Both the position numbers and the translations under genes were made by a program. A stretch of 64,000 nt of DNA from Novosphingobium sp. 9U (lineage in GTDB: Bacteria; Pseudomonadota; Alphaproteobacteria; Sphingomonadales; Sphingomonadaceae): contig NZ_LR732469.1 of assembly GCF_902506425.1 (NCBI RefSeq), positions 2,220,769 through 2,284,768 of the forward strand, written 5' to 3'. The notes beneath the pieces were generated by a model, which saw only the letters and a list, made by a program, of their open reading frames with translations, ran no database searches and was not told where the DNA came from. Numbering within the stretch: the stretch's first letter is position 1; every line of letters begins with the position of its first letter. Shown piece after piece: positions 1-10,170 of the stretch.

Positions 1-164
1 GCGCCCTGCGCAAAGGCGACCAGGCGCTCGGGGGTGCGGTGGGCCGAGACGATGCGCGCATCATAGGCGATGCCCAGCTTGTCGAGCATCTCGGCGGCGC
101 GGGTCATCGTCGGCCAGTCCGACTGGCTGCCCATGACGATTGCTACCGGAACCGCCGCGGTCAT
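1..164 (-). CDS. purE: PurE, N5-carboxyaminoimidazole ribonucleotide mutase (5' part)
   Basis: The reverse strand encodes the first 54 residues of class I PurE, cut off by the window edge. It converts N5-CAIR to CAIR in de novo purine synthesis in the cytoplasm. The diagnostic segments are visible: [11 protein letters not shown] near residue 7, which holds the phosphate-binding serine and aspartate, then SAHRTPERL. The ATG lies one base after the gpmA stop. Its ribosome site (GGAG) sits inside the last codons of gpmA, so the two genes are almost certainly cotranscribed. The C-terminal two thirds lie outside the window. Confidence 0.93.
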   Translation of the reverse strand, partial: MTAAVPVAIVMGSQSDWPTMTRAAEMLDKLGIAYDARIVSAHRTPERLVAFAQG

Positions 165-165
165 C

Positions 166-852
166 TCACCGCTCCGAAAGGTAGTAGCGGTCCTGCACGG
201 CGAGATCGTCCTCGAGGTCGTAGACGATCGGCTGGCCGGTCGGGATTTCAAGGCCCGTGATCTCGTCGTCCGAGATGTTCGACAGGTGCTTCACCAGCGC
301 GCGCAAGCTGTTGCCGTGCGCGGCGACCAGCACGGTGGCGCCGGCCTTCAGGTGCGGCACAATCGAACCTTCGTAGTACGGCAGGACGCGCGCGATCGTG
401 TCCTTCAGGCTCTCGGTGTTGGGAATCGGAATGCCGGCGTAGCGCTCATCGGCGGCGAGGTCGAACTCCGAGCCGCTTTCCAGGACTGGAGGCGGAATGT
501 CGAAGCTGCGGCGCCAGATCTTGACCTGGTCGTCGCCATGCTTGGCCGCGGTCTCGGCCTTGTCGAGACCGGTGAGGCCGCCATAGTGCCGCTCGTTCAG
601 GCGCCAGTCCTTGGTCTCGGGGATCCACAGGATGCCGGCGGCTTCCAGCGCATAATGCAGCGTCTTGATCGCGCGGCTCTGGAACGAGGTGAAGGCCACG
701 TCGGGCAGGATGCCCTTGTCCTTGAGCAGCGCACCGGCAGCGCGGGCCTCGGCCTCGCCCTTCTCGGTCAGGTCGACGTCCCACCAGCCGGTGAAGCGGT
801 TCTCGAGATTCCACTGGCTCTGGCCGTGGCGGACAAGGATCAGACGAGGCAA
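166..852 (-). CDS. gpmA: 2,3-bisphosphoglycerate-dependent phosphoglycerate mutase
   Basis: Interconverts 3- and 2-phosphoglycerate in lower glycolysis and gluconeogenesis. The 228-residue product has the histidine-phosphatase signature [10 protein letters not shown] at the N terminus (phospho-acceptor His), the substrate segment [11 protein letters not shown], the [15 protein letters not shown] block and the second catalytic His in [12 protein letters not shown], all typical of GpmA. The length matches the family. The start is a TTG ([10 protein letters not shown] context); the open frame upstream has no homology-like content and crosses the tRNA. Followed immediately by purE on the same strand. 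Confidence 0.95.
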   Translation of the reverse strand: MPRLILVRHGQSQWNLENRFTGWWDVDLTEKGEAEARAAGALLKDKGILPDVAFTSFQSRAIKTLHYALEAAGILWIPETKDWRLNERHYGGLTGLDKAETAAKHGDDQVKIWRRSFDIPPPVLESGSEFDLAADERYAGIPIPNTESLKDTIARVLPYYEGSIVPHLKAGATVLVAAHGNSLRALVKHLSNISDDEITGLEIPTGQPIVYDLEDDLAVQDRYYLSER

Positions 853-916
853 GGGGGCAGGCTCCTTGGCTGTGGCCCTCCTGTGCGAGGACCCGTTGCG
901 CTTGGTGGCGCAGGCC

Positions 917-1093
917 CTAGCTTTCCGAGGCCGGGTTGGAAAGAGCGGCCGAGTCGTTTTCGGAGGTGCTCGCGGCCGAACTCGATGCATCCGAGTTGAG
1001 CGCACGGGCCTGCGCCTTGCGGCGGTGCAGGTTCTCGCGCAACTTGGCGGCGAGGCGCTCCTCGCGCGATTGCGGGTCTTGTCGCTTGGCCAT
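917..1093 (-). CDS. small charged hypothetical protein (58 aa)
   Basis: The reading frame begins [19 protein letters not shown], continues with a basic, helix-prone stretch (RRKAQARA) and ends in a Ser/Ala/Asn-rich tail. It resembles short conserved hypothetical proteins that I associate with sphingomonads, but I can assign no function. It lies upstream of gpmA on the same strand, 64 bp away, so it may share that transcript. An alternative ATG four codons upstream exists. The tail looks low-complexity and is probably unstructured. Confidence 0.6.
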   Translation of the reverse strand: MAKRQDPQSREERLAAKLRENLHRRKAQARALNSDASSSAASTSENDSAALSNPASES

Positions 1094-1209
1094 GCCTGCC
1101 GCCATGCCGTGAGCCTGCGTAAGCTGCAAGCCGCACTTGACATTCCGGACGCCCGAGACGATAGGGCGCGCCTGCCTGGCGGACCCCATTCGTGGCCCGC
1201 TGGATGCAC

Positions 1210-1284
1210 GCTGCTGTAGCTCAGTGGTAGAGCGCACCCTTGGTAAGGGTGAGGTCGGGAGTTCAATCCTCCCTAGCAGCACCA
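1210..1284 (+). tRNA. tRNA-Thr (anticodon GGT)
   Basis: A full cloverleaf is readable. The acceptor stem GCTGCTG pairs with TAGCAGC (one G-U), the D arm contains TAGCTCAGTGGTAGAGC, the anticodon arm is CCCTT-GGT-AAGGG, the T arm contains GTTCAATCC, and the CCA end is encoded. The anticodon GGT reads threonine codons ACC/ACT. A run of six T follows within 10 bases and may end transcription. Confidence 0.97.
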
Positions 1285-1492
1285 TCCTTTTTTCCATCGG
1301 TGGTGTTTTCGGCGCGTGCGGTGTCGCGCCTTGGCGGCTGCGTTCGCGCTTGAGGCGCTCGGTATTGCTACGACCCGGAACCACCGGAGCCCTGACGCAA
1401 CCTGCCGTTAGCCACTTGAGTCCCATGGCGCCCCTGCGGTATCTGGGCCGCGGGATCGAATGGCGGACTGGGGACGCATTCCTTTGAAGAGC

Positions 1493-2110
1493 ATGCATGT
1501 CATTGCGGCCGCGCTCGGCCTGACGGCGCTGGCGGCGCCGGTCGCGGCCTGCGCCGACGTCCTCCAGATCGAGCGCGAGGGCGCGCGCTGGGTCGCCGGC
1601 GGTCCAGTCATGCCGGAGCCGGCACTGGGCGCGGCCACTATCGACGCTGACACGCTGGAGATGCTGTCCGACGGCACCGGCTTCCATCCCGCCTCGTTCA
1701 CCGGCGTCGCCGAGGCCGCGGGGCCGGAACGATTCCGCGCCCGCGTGGCCGAGCTTGCCGCCAAGTATGACATCAGCCCGACACTGCTCGAAGCGGTGGT
1801 CTGGCAGGAGAGCCGCTGGAACACCGCCGCGCGCTCGCCGGTCGGCGCGCGCGGGCTGACGCAGCTGATGCCGGGCACCGCGCGGCAGATGGGCGTCGAC
1901 CCCGCCGATCCGATGGCCAACCTGGAAGGCGGGGCCCGCTATCTGCGCATGCAGCTCGATGCGTTCGGCGGCGATATCGAGCGCGCACTGGCCGCCTACA
2001 ACGCCGGACCCGCCCGTGTGCAACGGGCCGGCGGCATTCCCGCGATCCGCGAGACGCAGATGTATGTGGCATCGATCATGTCGCACCTGACCGATCCGGT
2101 GCGCAAGTGA
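1493..2110 (+). CDS. secreted lytic transglycosylase, VirB1-like
   Basis: A 205-residue SLT-type murein lytic transglycosylase. The N terminus MHVIAAALGLTALAAPVAACA is a signal peptide, so I prefer this ATG over one 11 codons upstream. The catalytic Glu lies in VVWQESRWN, followed by GARGLTQLMPGTA and the ALAAYNAGPARV block that define the family 1 fold. It should cleave glycan strands in the periplasm. Its stop codon overlaps the GTG start of a VirB2-like pilin. That is the VirB1-VirB2 order of type IV secretion operons, but no other T4SS gene is near. A local wall-remodelling role is equally possible. Confidence 0.85.
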   Translation: MHVIAAALGLTALAAPVAACADVLQIEREGARWVAGGPVMPEPALGAATIDADTLEMLSDGTGFHPASFTGVAEAAGPERFRARVAELAAKYDISPTLLEAVVWQESRWNTAARSPVGARGLTQLMPGTARQMGVDPADPMANLEGGARYLRMQLDAFGGDIERALAAYNAGPARVQRAGGIPAIRETQMYVASIMSHLTDPVRK

Positions 2111-2421
2111 ACGGGCGTCGTCTTCTCGTGGCGGTGGCAGCGTTGGTCGCGGCCGCGCCCCATTCGGCGCTGGCGCAAGCGGCGGTGCGCGATCCTGCGG
2201 GCAGCGGGCCGATCGTGGCCGCGCTGGGCTGGCTGCAGGGCACGCTGCTGGGCAATGTCGCAACCGCAGTAGCGGTGATGGCGGTCGCTGCCGTCGGCTT
2301 CATGATGCTGACAGGCCGGATGAACTGGCGCTTCGGGGCGACCGTGATCATCGGGGTGTTCATCCTGTTCGGCGCGGGAGCGATCGTCTCGGGCATCCAG
2401 TCGGCGGCACTGGGGAGCTAG
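2107..2421 (+). CDS. TrbC/VirB2-family small membrane pilin-like protein
   Basis: A 104-residue protein with an N-terminal signal peptide ending near SALAQA, then two hydrophobic segments (about residues 45-66 and 72-97) separated by a short basic loop TGRMNWRF. This is the layout of TrbC/VirB2 major pilins. The start is a GTG whose last two bases fall in the stop codon of the preceding transglycosylase, so translation is probably coupled. No VirB3-VirB11 genes accompany it here. It may be a remnant or a stand-alone pair. Confidence 0.75.
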   Translation: MNGRRLLVAVAALVAAAPHSALAQAAVRDPAGSGPIVAALGWLQGTLLGNVATAVAVMAVAAVGFMMLTGRMNWRFGATVIIGVFILFGAGAIVSGIQSAALGS

Positions 2422-2496
2422 CGCTCTCGCCGAGGAAGCATCCCCTCCTCCGTTCGTGTCGAGGGTCACGTGACACTCACCCCTTGCCCTCAGCGA

Positions 2497-2510
2497 TGCT
2501 GCACTGCACA
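2497..2510 (+). promoter_or_regulatory. TGC-N3-GCA operator-like motif before nasT
   Basis: TGCTGCACTGCACA sits 8 bases upstream of the nasT ATG. The same core, TGC(A/G)NYGCA with small deviations, recurs upstream of several other genes in this window (near 7551, 13401, 20955, 25406, 31346 and 45518). The core matches the published PhaR-type consensus TGC-RNY-GCA as I recall it, but which factor binds is inference. Confidence 0.45.
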
Positions 2511-2518
2511 AAGCGCCT

Positions 2519-3097
2519 ATGCGAATAGCCATCATCGATGAAAGCGCTGCCCGCGCATCGGTGATCCGGGAGGGTCTGGCCTCGCTCCCCGAATGCGAGA
2601 TCTTCGTCCTCACCGAACGCCGCGGCATGGTCGCGCGGATCGGCGAGATCGCGCCCGACATCGTCCTCATGGACCTGGGCAACCCCAGCCGCGACGTGCT
2701 GGAGGAATATTTCGCCGTCAGCCGCGTGCTCGACCGCCCGATCGCGATGTTCGTGGACGAGAGCGACAACGAATCGATCGCCGCCTCGGTCGAGGCCGGC
2801 GTTTCGTCCTATGTGGTCGACGGGCTCTCGGCGAACCGGATCAGGCCGATCCTCGACTTGGCCGTCACCCGCTTCAACGCCTTTGCACGCCTGCAGAAAG
2901 ACCTGGCCGATGCCAAGGGCAAGCTGGCCGAGCGCGAGACCATCGACAAGGCCAAGCGCATCCTGATGGACAGCCGCGGCCTGCCGGAACCCAAGGCCTA
3001 TGCCGAGATGCGCAGCGCGGCGATGAGCCAGAGCAAGCGCATCATCGACATTGCCGACGCGATCATCACCGCGCACCGCCTGATGGGCAATGGCTGA
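2519..3097 (+). CDS. nasT: NasT-type response regulator with ANTAR RNA-binding domain
   Basis: 192 residues: an N-terminal receiver-like domain (RIAIIDES..., DIVLMDLGNPS) and a C-terminal three-helix ANTAR domain (about residues 125-188, with AERETIDKAKRILMDSRGL and QSKRIIDIADAII). NasT proteins bind two-hairpin leader RNAs and let RNA polymerase read through a terminator in nitrate assimilation operons. Terminators of that kind lie before the nitrate importer and nirB. The next gene encodes NasS, which in studied bacteria sequesters NasT when nitrate is absent. The pair is separated by 15 bp and faces the operons it should control. Confidence 0.92.
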   Translation: MRIAIIDESAARASVIREGLASLPECEIFVLTERRGMVARIGEIAPDIVLMDLGNPSRDVLEEYFAVSRVLDRPIAMFVDESDNESIAASVEAGVSSYVVDGLSANRIRPILDLAVTRFNAFARLQKDLADAKGKLAERETIDKAKRILMDSRGLPEPKAYAEMRSAAMSQSKRIIDIADAIITAHRLMGNG

Positions 3098-3112
3098 TGG
3101 GAGGCGCCTGAC

Positions 3113-4321
3113 ATGTCCCAAGAGCTGACGGTCGGCTTCCTGCCGCTGGTCGACGCGTGCCTGCCGATCCTGGCGCACGAGCATGGCTTCGCCGAAGAGG
3201 CGGGCGTGAAGCTGCGCCTGGTAAAGGACATGAGCTGGGCAACCGTGCTCGACCGGTTGCTCTATGGCCACTCGGACGCGGCGCACATGGTCGCGCCGCT
3301 GGCGCTGGCAGTGACGCTGGGACGCGGGCGGCCGGCGCAGCCGCTGTCAGTGCCCTTCGTGCTCGGCCTCAACGGCAATGCCATCACCATGCGGCCCGAG
3401 ATCGCGCAGCGGGTGCGGCCGAACAACACGCTGGGCAGCGCCGCCCAAGTCGGCGCCGAACTGCGCAAGATCGCCGACGAGCGGCGCGCGACCGGGAATC
3501 GCCTGCGGTTCGGTGTGGTCCACCGCTACTCCAGCCACAACTACATGCTGCGTTATTGGCTGGCGGGCTGCGGCGTTCGTCCCGACCACGATGTGGAGAT
3601 CACCACCGTGCCGCCGCCATTCTGCGCGGACGCCCTGCGCGCCGGGGAGGTCGACGGCATCTGCGTGGGCGAGCCGTGGAACAGCGTCGCGGTGGAGCAG
3701 GGCGCTGGCGAGATCGTGCTCGCCACCGCGCAGATCTGGCGCCGCGGCGTGGAGAAGGTCCTGGCGCTGAAGGAAAGCGTGCTCGAGGAGAAGATCGACG
3801 CCGTGCGCCTGCTGATTCGCGCCTTGTGCAAGGCGGCGGCGCACTTCGTCGACCCGGTGAACTGGGACGCCAACGCCGCGATCCTGGCCCGGCCCGAATA
3901 CCTCGACGGCAGCGCCGAGCTGATCCGCCGCGCGATCTCGGACCGGCTGCTGCTCTCGCAAGGCGGGGCGCTGGTGCATTATCCCGATTTCATGTTCCAG
4001 TACCGCGAGGCGGCGAACTTTCCTTGGGTCAGCCAGGCCGAGTGGCTCTACACCCAGATGGTGCGGTGGGACGGCACGCCGTTCGATGCCGACGAAGCCC
4101 GCCGCGCCGCACGCGTGTTCCGGCCCGACATCTATCGCTCGGCGCTGATGGGCACCGGCGAGCCCTTGCCGGGCGCCAGCTCCAAGGTCGAAGGCAGCCT
4201 GATGCAGCGCACCGCGGTGAGCACCCAGCAAGGTGCGATGGTGCTGGAGCCCAACCGCTTCTTCGACGGCGTCGCCTTCGATCCGGCGCATCTGGAGGAT
4301 TACCTCAAGAGCTTGCCGTAG
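3113..4321 (+). CDS. nasS: NasS-type cytoplasmic nitrate sensor (NrtA/CmpA family)
   Basis: A 402-residue relative of NrtA/CmpA solute-binding proteins that starts directly with the ligand-binding fold (LTVGFLPLVDACLPILA) and has no signal peptide, so it should stay in the cytoplasm. Conserved blocks include NGNAITM, HRYSSHNYMLRYWLAG and the VGEPWNSVAV hinge. The same motifs occur in the secreted NrtA at 7763. In Azotobacter, Paracoccus and Bradyrhizobium, NasS releases NasT on binding nitrate or nitrite. Adjacency to nasT makes that role likely here. Confidence 0.9.
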   Translation: MSQELTVGFLPLVDACLPILAHEHGFAEEAGVKLRLVKDMSWATVLDRLLYGHSDAAHMVAPLALAVTLGRGRPAQPLSVPFVLGLNGNAITMRPEIAQRVRPNNTLGSAAQVGAELRKIADERRATGNRLRFGVVHRYSSHNYMLRYWLAGCGVRPDHDVEITTVPPPFCADALRAGEVDGICVGEPWNSVAVEQGAGEIVLATAQIWRRGVEKVLALKESVLEEKIDAVRLLIRALCKAAAHFVDPVNWDANAAILARPEYLDGSAELIRRAISDRLLLSQGGALVHYPDFMFQYREAANFPWVSQAEWLYTQMVRWDGTPFDADEARRAARVFRPDIYRSALMGTGEPLPGASSKVEGSLMQRTAVSTQQGAMVLEPNRFFDGVAFDPAHLEDYLKSLP

Positions 4322-4438
4322 ACGGCGCGGGGCTTGCCTTGCCTCGCGAATGCGGCACAAGCAGCGTCGCACAACGGCAACCAAAGCGCCGCATAAGCGT
4401 CCTAGGGCGAGCCGAAGTTTTTGAACCGGGGGTTTTAC

Positions 4439-6860
<2,422 letters not shown>

Positions 6861-7253
6861 GGTTCAGCTTGACGTTCTGAACCATATTGGTTATATGGCC
6901 CAGCACCGGAGCTTGTGAAAGCATGGTCCGGTACACGGCGGGTGCGGGCAGGGCAGAGACGTTTGCCGTGTCGTTCACGCGCCAGCGGTCGGCGTTCCGA
7001 CGGGAACTCCAACCGGTACGAGGCATCATCCGGCAATAAGCCTGAACCGGCGGCCAGCTGCGAGCCCGTCCCGCCGGTGCTTAGTACCCCAGGGTCGAGC
7101 TTGGCGGCTCGCTTGCGTGTTCCTCCGCCAGCCGTTCGCAACAACGGAACCCGAGCCAAGCCTGTCGCGCCAGGTCCCGCCGACCGCAAAGTCCGTGGTG
7201 TGTTTTCGCTAGGCATAATCCCGCACTCGCCAGCGGAGGTACAGCCGTGCCTA
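6861..7253. other. gene-free stretch downstream of pgm
   Basis: About 390 bases with no convincing gene. A reverse-strand open frame runs through it, but its content (rich in Arg, Gly, Pro) reads like GC-biased chance coding, and I cannot match a known structured RNA. Nothing else is visible until the repeat at 7254. Confidence 0.4.
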
Positions 7254-7392
7254 GATCCTCCCCTGCAAGGGGAGGTGGCGCGCACGTAGTGCGTGACGGA
7301 GGGGTGTCACCGCCAGCCTAAGTGCTCGACCGAGAGGGTTACACCCCTCCGTCAGTCCTCCGGACTGCCACCTCCCCTTGCAGGGGAGGATC
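7254..7392. repeat. 139-bp palindromic intergenic repeat with 26-bp perfect inverted ends
   Basis: The ends GATCCTCCCCTGCAAGG... (7254-7279) and its exact complement (7367-7392) match over 26 bases. Inside, GGAGGGGTGTCACC and GGTTACACCCCTCC form a second inverted pair, so the unit could fold into a long cruciform. A diverged copy lies at 11859-11996. No coding capacity. It resembles REP/MITE-like dispersed elements. Confidence 0.9.
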
Positions 7393-7419
7393 TGGGAAGG
7401 TCGCAGCATCGGCTGGCAT

Positions 7420-7520
7420 GCTTCGACAAGCTCAGCATGGCGGCGTGGGGTGAGGTCGCAGGCTCTGGCTAGAATGGCAGCGGCCCACCCCAACACCGCC
7501 CAGGCCGAGCGTGTCGAAGC
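7420..7520. repeat. inverted-repeat element with TTCGACA ends
   Basis: GCTTCGACAAGCTCAGC at the left and GAGCGTGTCGAAGC at the right are inverted, about 100 bp apart. CGTGCTTCGACAAGCTCAG reappears as a solitary half at 35416-35436 downstream of ung. The TTCGACAAGCTCAG core is a dispersed repeat found in many proteobacterial genomes. Confidence 0.7.
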
Positions 7521-7550
7521 CCGCCAACGGCCCTCTGGATCCCTCTCCCA

Positions 7551-7601
7551 CGCTGCACTGCAAAAAAACCGCTTTACGCGCCCGCCCCGAATCGCTTACT
7601 C
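7551..7601 (+). promoter_or_regulatory. nitrate transporter promoter region
   Basis: CGCTGCACTGCAA (7551-7563) is followed 36 bases later by CGAATCGCTTACTC. The nirB promoter shows the same pair with almost the same spacing (13401, then 13438). A sigma70-like reading is TTTACG (7573-7578), a 17-bp spacer and TTACTC (7596-7601). The upstream TGC motif would then lie near -50, an activator-type position. Hexamers are weak, consistent with a regulated promoter. Confidence 0.5.
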
Positions 7602-7685
7602 ATGTTGCGTCGCGGTTCGCGCAGCTTCCCAAGGAAGGGCGGCATCAGGACGCACCGCAAACACTTCAACAACTCGTGGCAACGC

Positions 7686-7730
7686 AGCCGCCCGACCTGG
7701 TCTTCGGACCTCATGTCGTGGCGGCTTTTT
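7686..7730 (+). terminator. leader terminator of the nitrate transporter operon (NasT target)
   Basis: AGCCGCC (7686-7692) pairs with GGCGGCT (7720-7726), CGAC with GTCG, and the apex is GGTC-TTCG-GACC, an extra-stable UUCG hairpin. Five T follow. The terminator lies between the promoter and the nrtA start, 33 bases before the ATG, so it must be overridden. A candidate hexaloop hairpin CCC-AAGGAA-GGG lies upstream at 7628-7639. NasT antitermination is the natural explanation. Confidence 0.85.
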
Positions 7731-7762
7731 CGCGTTTGTCGCATGGCGATACGGGGAACAGC

Positions 7763-9151
7763 ATGGTTCGGGTTCGGGGGAACGGGTTCAAGTCGATCGC
7801 GGTGGTCTTGCTGGCCAGCGTCGCGCTGACGGCATGCGGCAGCAGCAAGGCGCCGACGGAGAACAAGGCGGCCACCGCCAACGGCATCGAGAAGCCGAAC
7901 CTGAAGCTCGGCTTCATCAAGCTGACCGACATCGCGCCGCTGGTCGTCGCCAAGGAGAAGGGCTTCTTTGCCGAGGAGGGCCTGAACGTCACGCTGGAGC
8001 CGCAGGCGAACTGGAAGGTGCTGCTCGACGGCGTGGTGTCGGGCGATCTCGACGCTTCGCACATGCTGGCCGGACAGGTGCTCGCCTCAGGCGCGGGGAT
8101 CGGCGCCAAGACCAAGCTGATCACGCCCTTCAGCCTCGACATCAACGGCAAGGCGGTGACCCTGTCGAACCAGGTCTACCAGATGATCGCGGCGAGCGTG
8201 CCCAAGGGCCAGCCGGTCTCGGCGGCGGTGCTCAAGCCCGTGGTCGCCAGCTTCAAGGCGCAGGGCAAGCCGTTCAAGCTGGGCATGGTGTTCCCCGTCT
8301 CCACCCACAACTACATCCTGCGCTACTGGCTGGCGGCGGGCGGGCTCAACCCCGGCTTCTACCTGCCGGGCGACACCGCGGGCACGACCGGCGCCGAAGT
8401 GCAGCTCTCGGTCACCCCGCCGCCGCAGATGCCCGCGACGATGGAAGCGGGCACGATCAGCGGCTACTCGGTGGGCGAGCCGTGGAACCAGGCCGCGGTC
8501 GCCAAGAAGATCGGCGTGCCGGTCGTGGTCGATCCAGACATCGCCGGCACCACCGGGGACAAGGTCTTCGGCATGACCGAGGCCTTCGCGCAGAAGAACC
8601 CGAAGACGGTGCAGGCGCTGCTGCGCGCCCTCATCAAGGCCTCGATCTGGCTCGACGCCGATGGCGGCAAGAACCGGGCCGAGGCGGTGAAGCTGCTCGC
8701 CAGCTCCAAGTACGTCGGAGCGGATGAGAAGGTGCTGCTCGCCTCGATGACCGGGCACTTCACCTTTGGTCCGGGCGACACCCGCTCGACGCCGGAGTTC
8801 AACCAGTTCTTCGCCAACCAGGCGAGCTATCCGATGTACTCGGACGGCATCTGGTACCTGACGCAGATGCGCCGCTGGGGCCAGATCGCGCAGGCCAAGC
8901 CCGACCAGTGGTACTTGGACACGGTGAAGTCGGTTTATCGCCCCGACCTCTACGACCAGGCGGCCAAGGCGCTGGTCGATGGCGGCAAGGCCAAGGCCGA
9001 GCAGTTCCCCAAGACTGACGGCTTCCGCATCCAGACCCACAAGGCGATCGACGGCGTCGCCTTCGATGCGCACCACCCCGCCGCCTATACCGCCGGTTTC
9101 GAGATCGGCCTGAAGGACGGCCAGAGCGTCACCCCCGCAGGCGTGAAGTGA
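7763..9151 (+). CDS. nrtA: nitrate-binding lipoprotein of ABC importer
   Basis: 462 residues with a lipoprotein signal, [17 protein letters not shown] (lipobox Cys near residue 27), then an NrtA/CmpA solute-binding fold: [37 protein letters not shown] and [10 protein letters not shown]. It should be anchored in the periplasm and deliver nitrate to NrtB. The ATG at 7763 has GGGGA upstream and starts the signal peptide. An open frame reaching back to 7511 runs through the leader terminator and is not the real N terminus. First gene of nrtA-nrtB-nrtCD. Confidence 0.93.
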   Translation: MVRVRGNGFKSIAVVLLASVALTACGSSKAPTENKAATANGIEKPNLKLGFIKLTDIAPLVVAKEKGFFAEEGLNVTLEPQANWKVLLDGVVSGDLDASHMLAGQVLASGAGIGAKTKLITPFSLDINGKAVTLSNQVYQMIAASVPKGQPVSAAVLKPVVASFKAQGKPFKLGMVFPVSTHNYILRYWLAAGGLNPGFYLPGDTAGTTGAEVQLSVTPPPQMPATMEAGTISGYSVGEPWNQAAVAKKIGVPVVVDPDIAGTTGDKVFGMTEAFAQKNPKTVQALLRALIKASIWLDADGGKNRAEAVKLLASSKYVGADEKVLLASMTGHFTFGPGDTRSTPEFNQFFANQASYPMYSDGIWYLTQMRRWGQIAQAKPDQWYLDTVKSVYRPDLYDQAAKALVDGGKAKAEQFPKTDGFRIQTHKAIDGVAFDAHHPAAYTAGFEIGLKDGQSVTPAGVK

Positions 9152-9162
9152 GGACCCCGACC

Positions 9163-10158
9163 ATGAACGCTGCCACTCTCCGCAAGGATGATTTCGCAAT
9201 GGCCGAGCCGGTTGCGGCTCCGGCCGAGATCGCCCCGCCGCCGCCTTCACCCGCTGCCGAGCGAAAGGCTCCGTTCGGGCTCAAGCTGCCGAGCGGCAAG
9301 GCTGCCTTCGAAAGCGCCTGGCCGCCGCTCGCCGGCGTCGCGGTGTTCCTGACGCTGTGGGCGCTGCTGGCCCCGCTGGTGCAGACCTCGCTCGGCGCGC
9401 TGCCCGGCCCGCTCGACGTGTGGCACGCCTTTACCGGCCTGCTCGGCGAATACGCCGCCGCCCGCGCCGAGGCTGCTACGGTCGAGGCCGCCGGCTCGGT
9501 CTACACCGGCCCGCCGACCTTCGTGGACCAGATCTTCACCTCGCTGAAGACGGTCGGCATGGGCTTCGTGCTCGCCTCGATCGTGGCGGTGCCGCTGGGC
9601 CTCGTCGCCGGCATGTCGAAGCGGATCAACGCCGCGATCAACCCGCTGGTGCAGATCATGCGCCCGATCAGCCCGCTCGCCTGGTTGCCGATCGTGACCA
9701 TGGTGGTCTCCGCCTCGGTCACCAGCGACGATCCGACCCTGCCCAAGAGCTTCATCATTTCGGCCATCGTCGTGATGATGTGCTCGCTGTGGCCGACCTT
9801 GATCAACACCGCGGTCGGCACCGCCTCGATCGACAAGGACCTGATCAACGTCGGCCGCGTGCTCAAGCTCGGCTGGTTCGCGCGGCTGACCAAGCTCGTG
9901 CTGCCGAGCGCGCTGCCCTACATCTTCACCGGCATGCGCCTGTCGCTGGGCGTGGGCTGGATGGTGCTGATCGCGGCCGAGATGCTGGCGCAGAACCCGG
10001 GCCTCGGCAAGTTCGTGTGGGACGAGTTCCAGAACGGCAACGAGCAGTCCTTGAGCCGCATCATGGTCGCGGTGGTGGTGATCGGCCTGATCGGCTTTTT
10101 GCTCGATCGTGTGATGATGCTGCTCCAGCAGCTCGCCAGCCGCAACCACGCGGTTTGA
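9163..10158 (+). CDS. nrtB: nitrate ABC transporter permease
   Basis: 331 residues. A polar N-terminal tail of about 45 residues precedes hydrophobic segments and the BPD_transp_1 core. The EAA-type coupling loop reads RVLKLGWFARLTKLVLPSALP, followed by GMRLSLGVGWMVLIAAEML. This is the SsuC/NrtB/TauC family, inner membrane, partner of the following ATPase protein. I chose the ATG at 9163 (GAGGA upstream); a GTG at 9148 overlapping the nrtA stop is possible. It ends 12 bp before the ATPase gene. Confidence 0.94.
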   Translation: MNAATLRKDDFAMAEPVAAPAEIAPPPPSPAAERKAPFGLKLPSGKAAFESAWPPLAGVAVFLTLWALLAPLVQTSLGALPGPLDVWHAFTGLLGEYAAARAEAATVEAAGSVYTGPPTFVDQIFTSLKTVGMGFVLASIVAVPLGLVAGMSKRINAAINPLVQIMRPISPLAWLPIVTMVVSASVTSDDPTLPKSFIISAIVVMMCSLWPTLINTAVGTASIDKDLINVGRVLKLGWFARLTKLVLPSALPYIFTGMRLSLGVGWMVLIAAEMLAQNPGLGKFVWDEFQNGNEQSLSRIMVAVVVIGLIGFLLDRVMMLLQQLASRNHAV

Positions 10159-10170
10159 GGGAGGGAAAGC

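Noticed and set aside
917..2263. 448-residue reverse-strand open frame containing [24 protein letters not shown]
   Set aside because: This is the well-known artefact of translating a tRNA gene; the frame crosses tRNA-Thr and the antisense of the transglycosylase. Only its last 58 codons (917-1093) look genuine.
6861..7253. possible structured RNA or small protein downstream of pgm
   Set aside because: I compared it mentally with 6S RNA, tmRNA, SRP RNA, RNase P and cobalamin riboswitch landmarks and found none; covariation would be needed.
7511..7762. longer N terminus for nrtA
   Set aside because: It would run through the leader terminator and put 84 residues in front of an obvious lipoprotein signal peptide.
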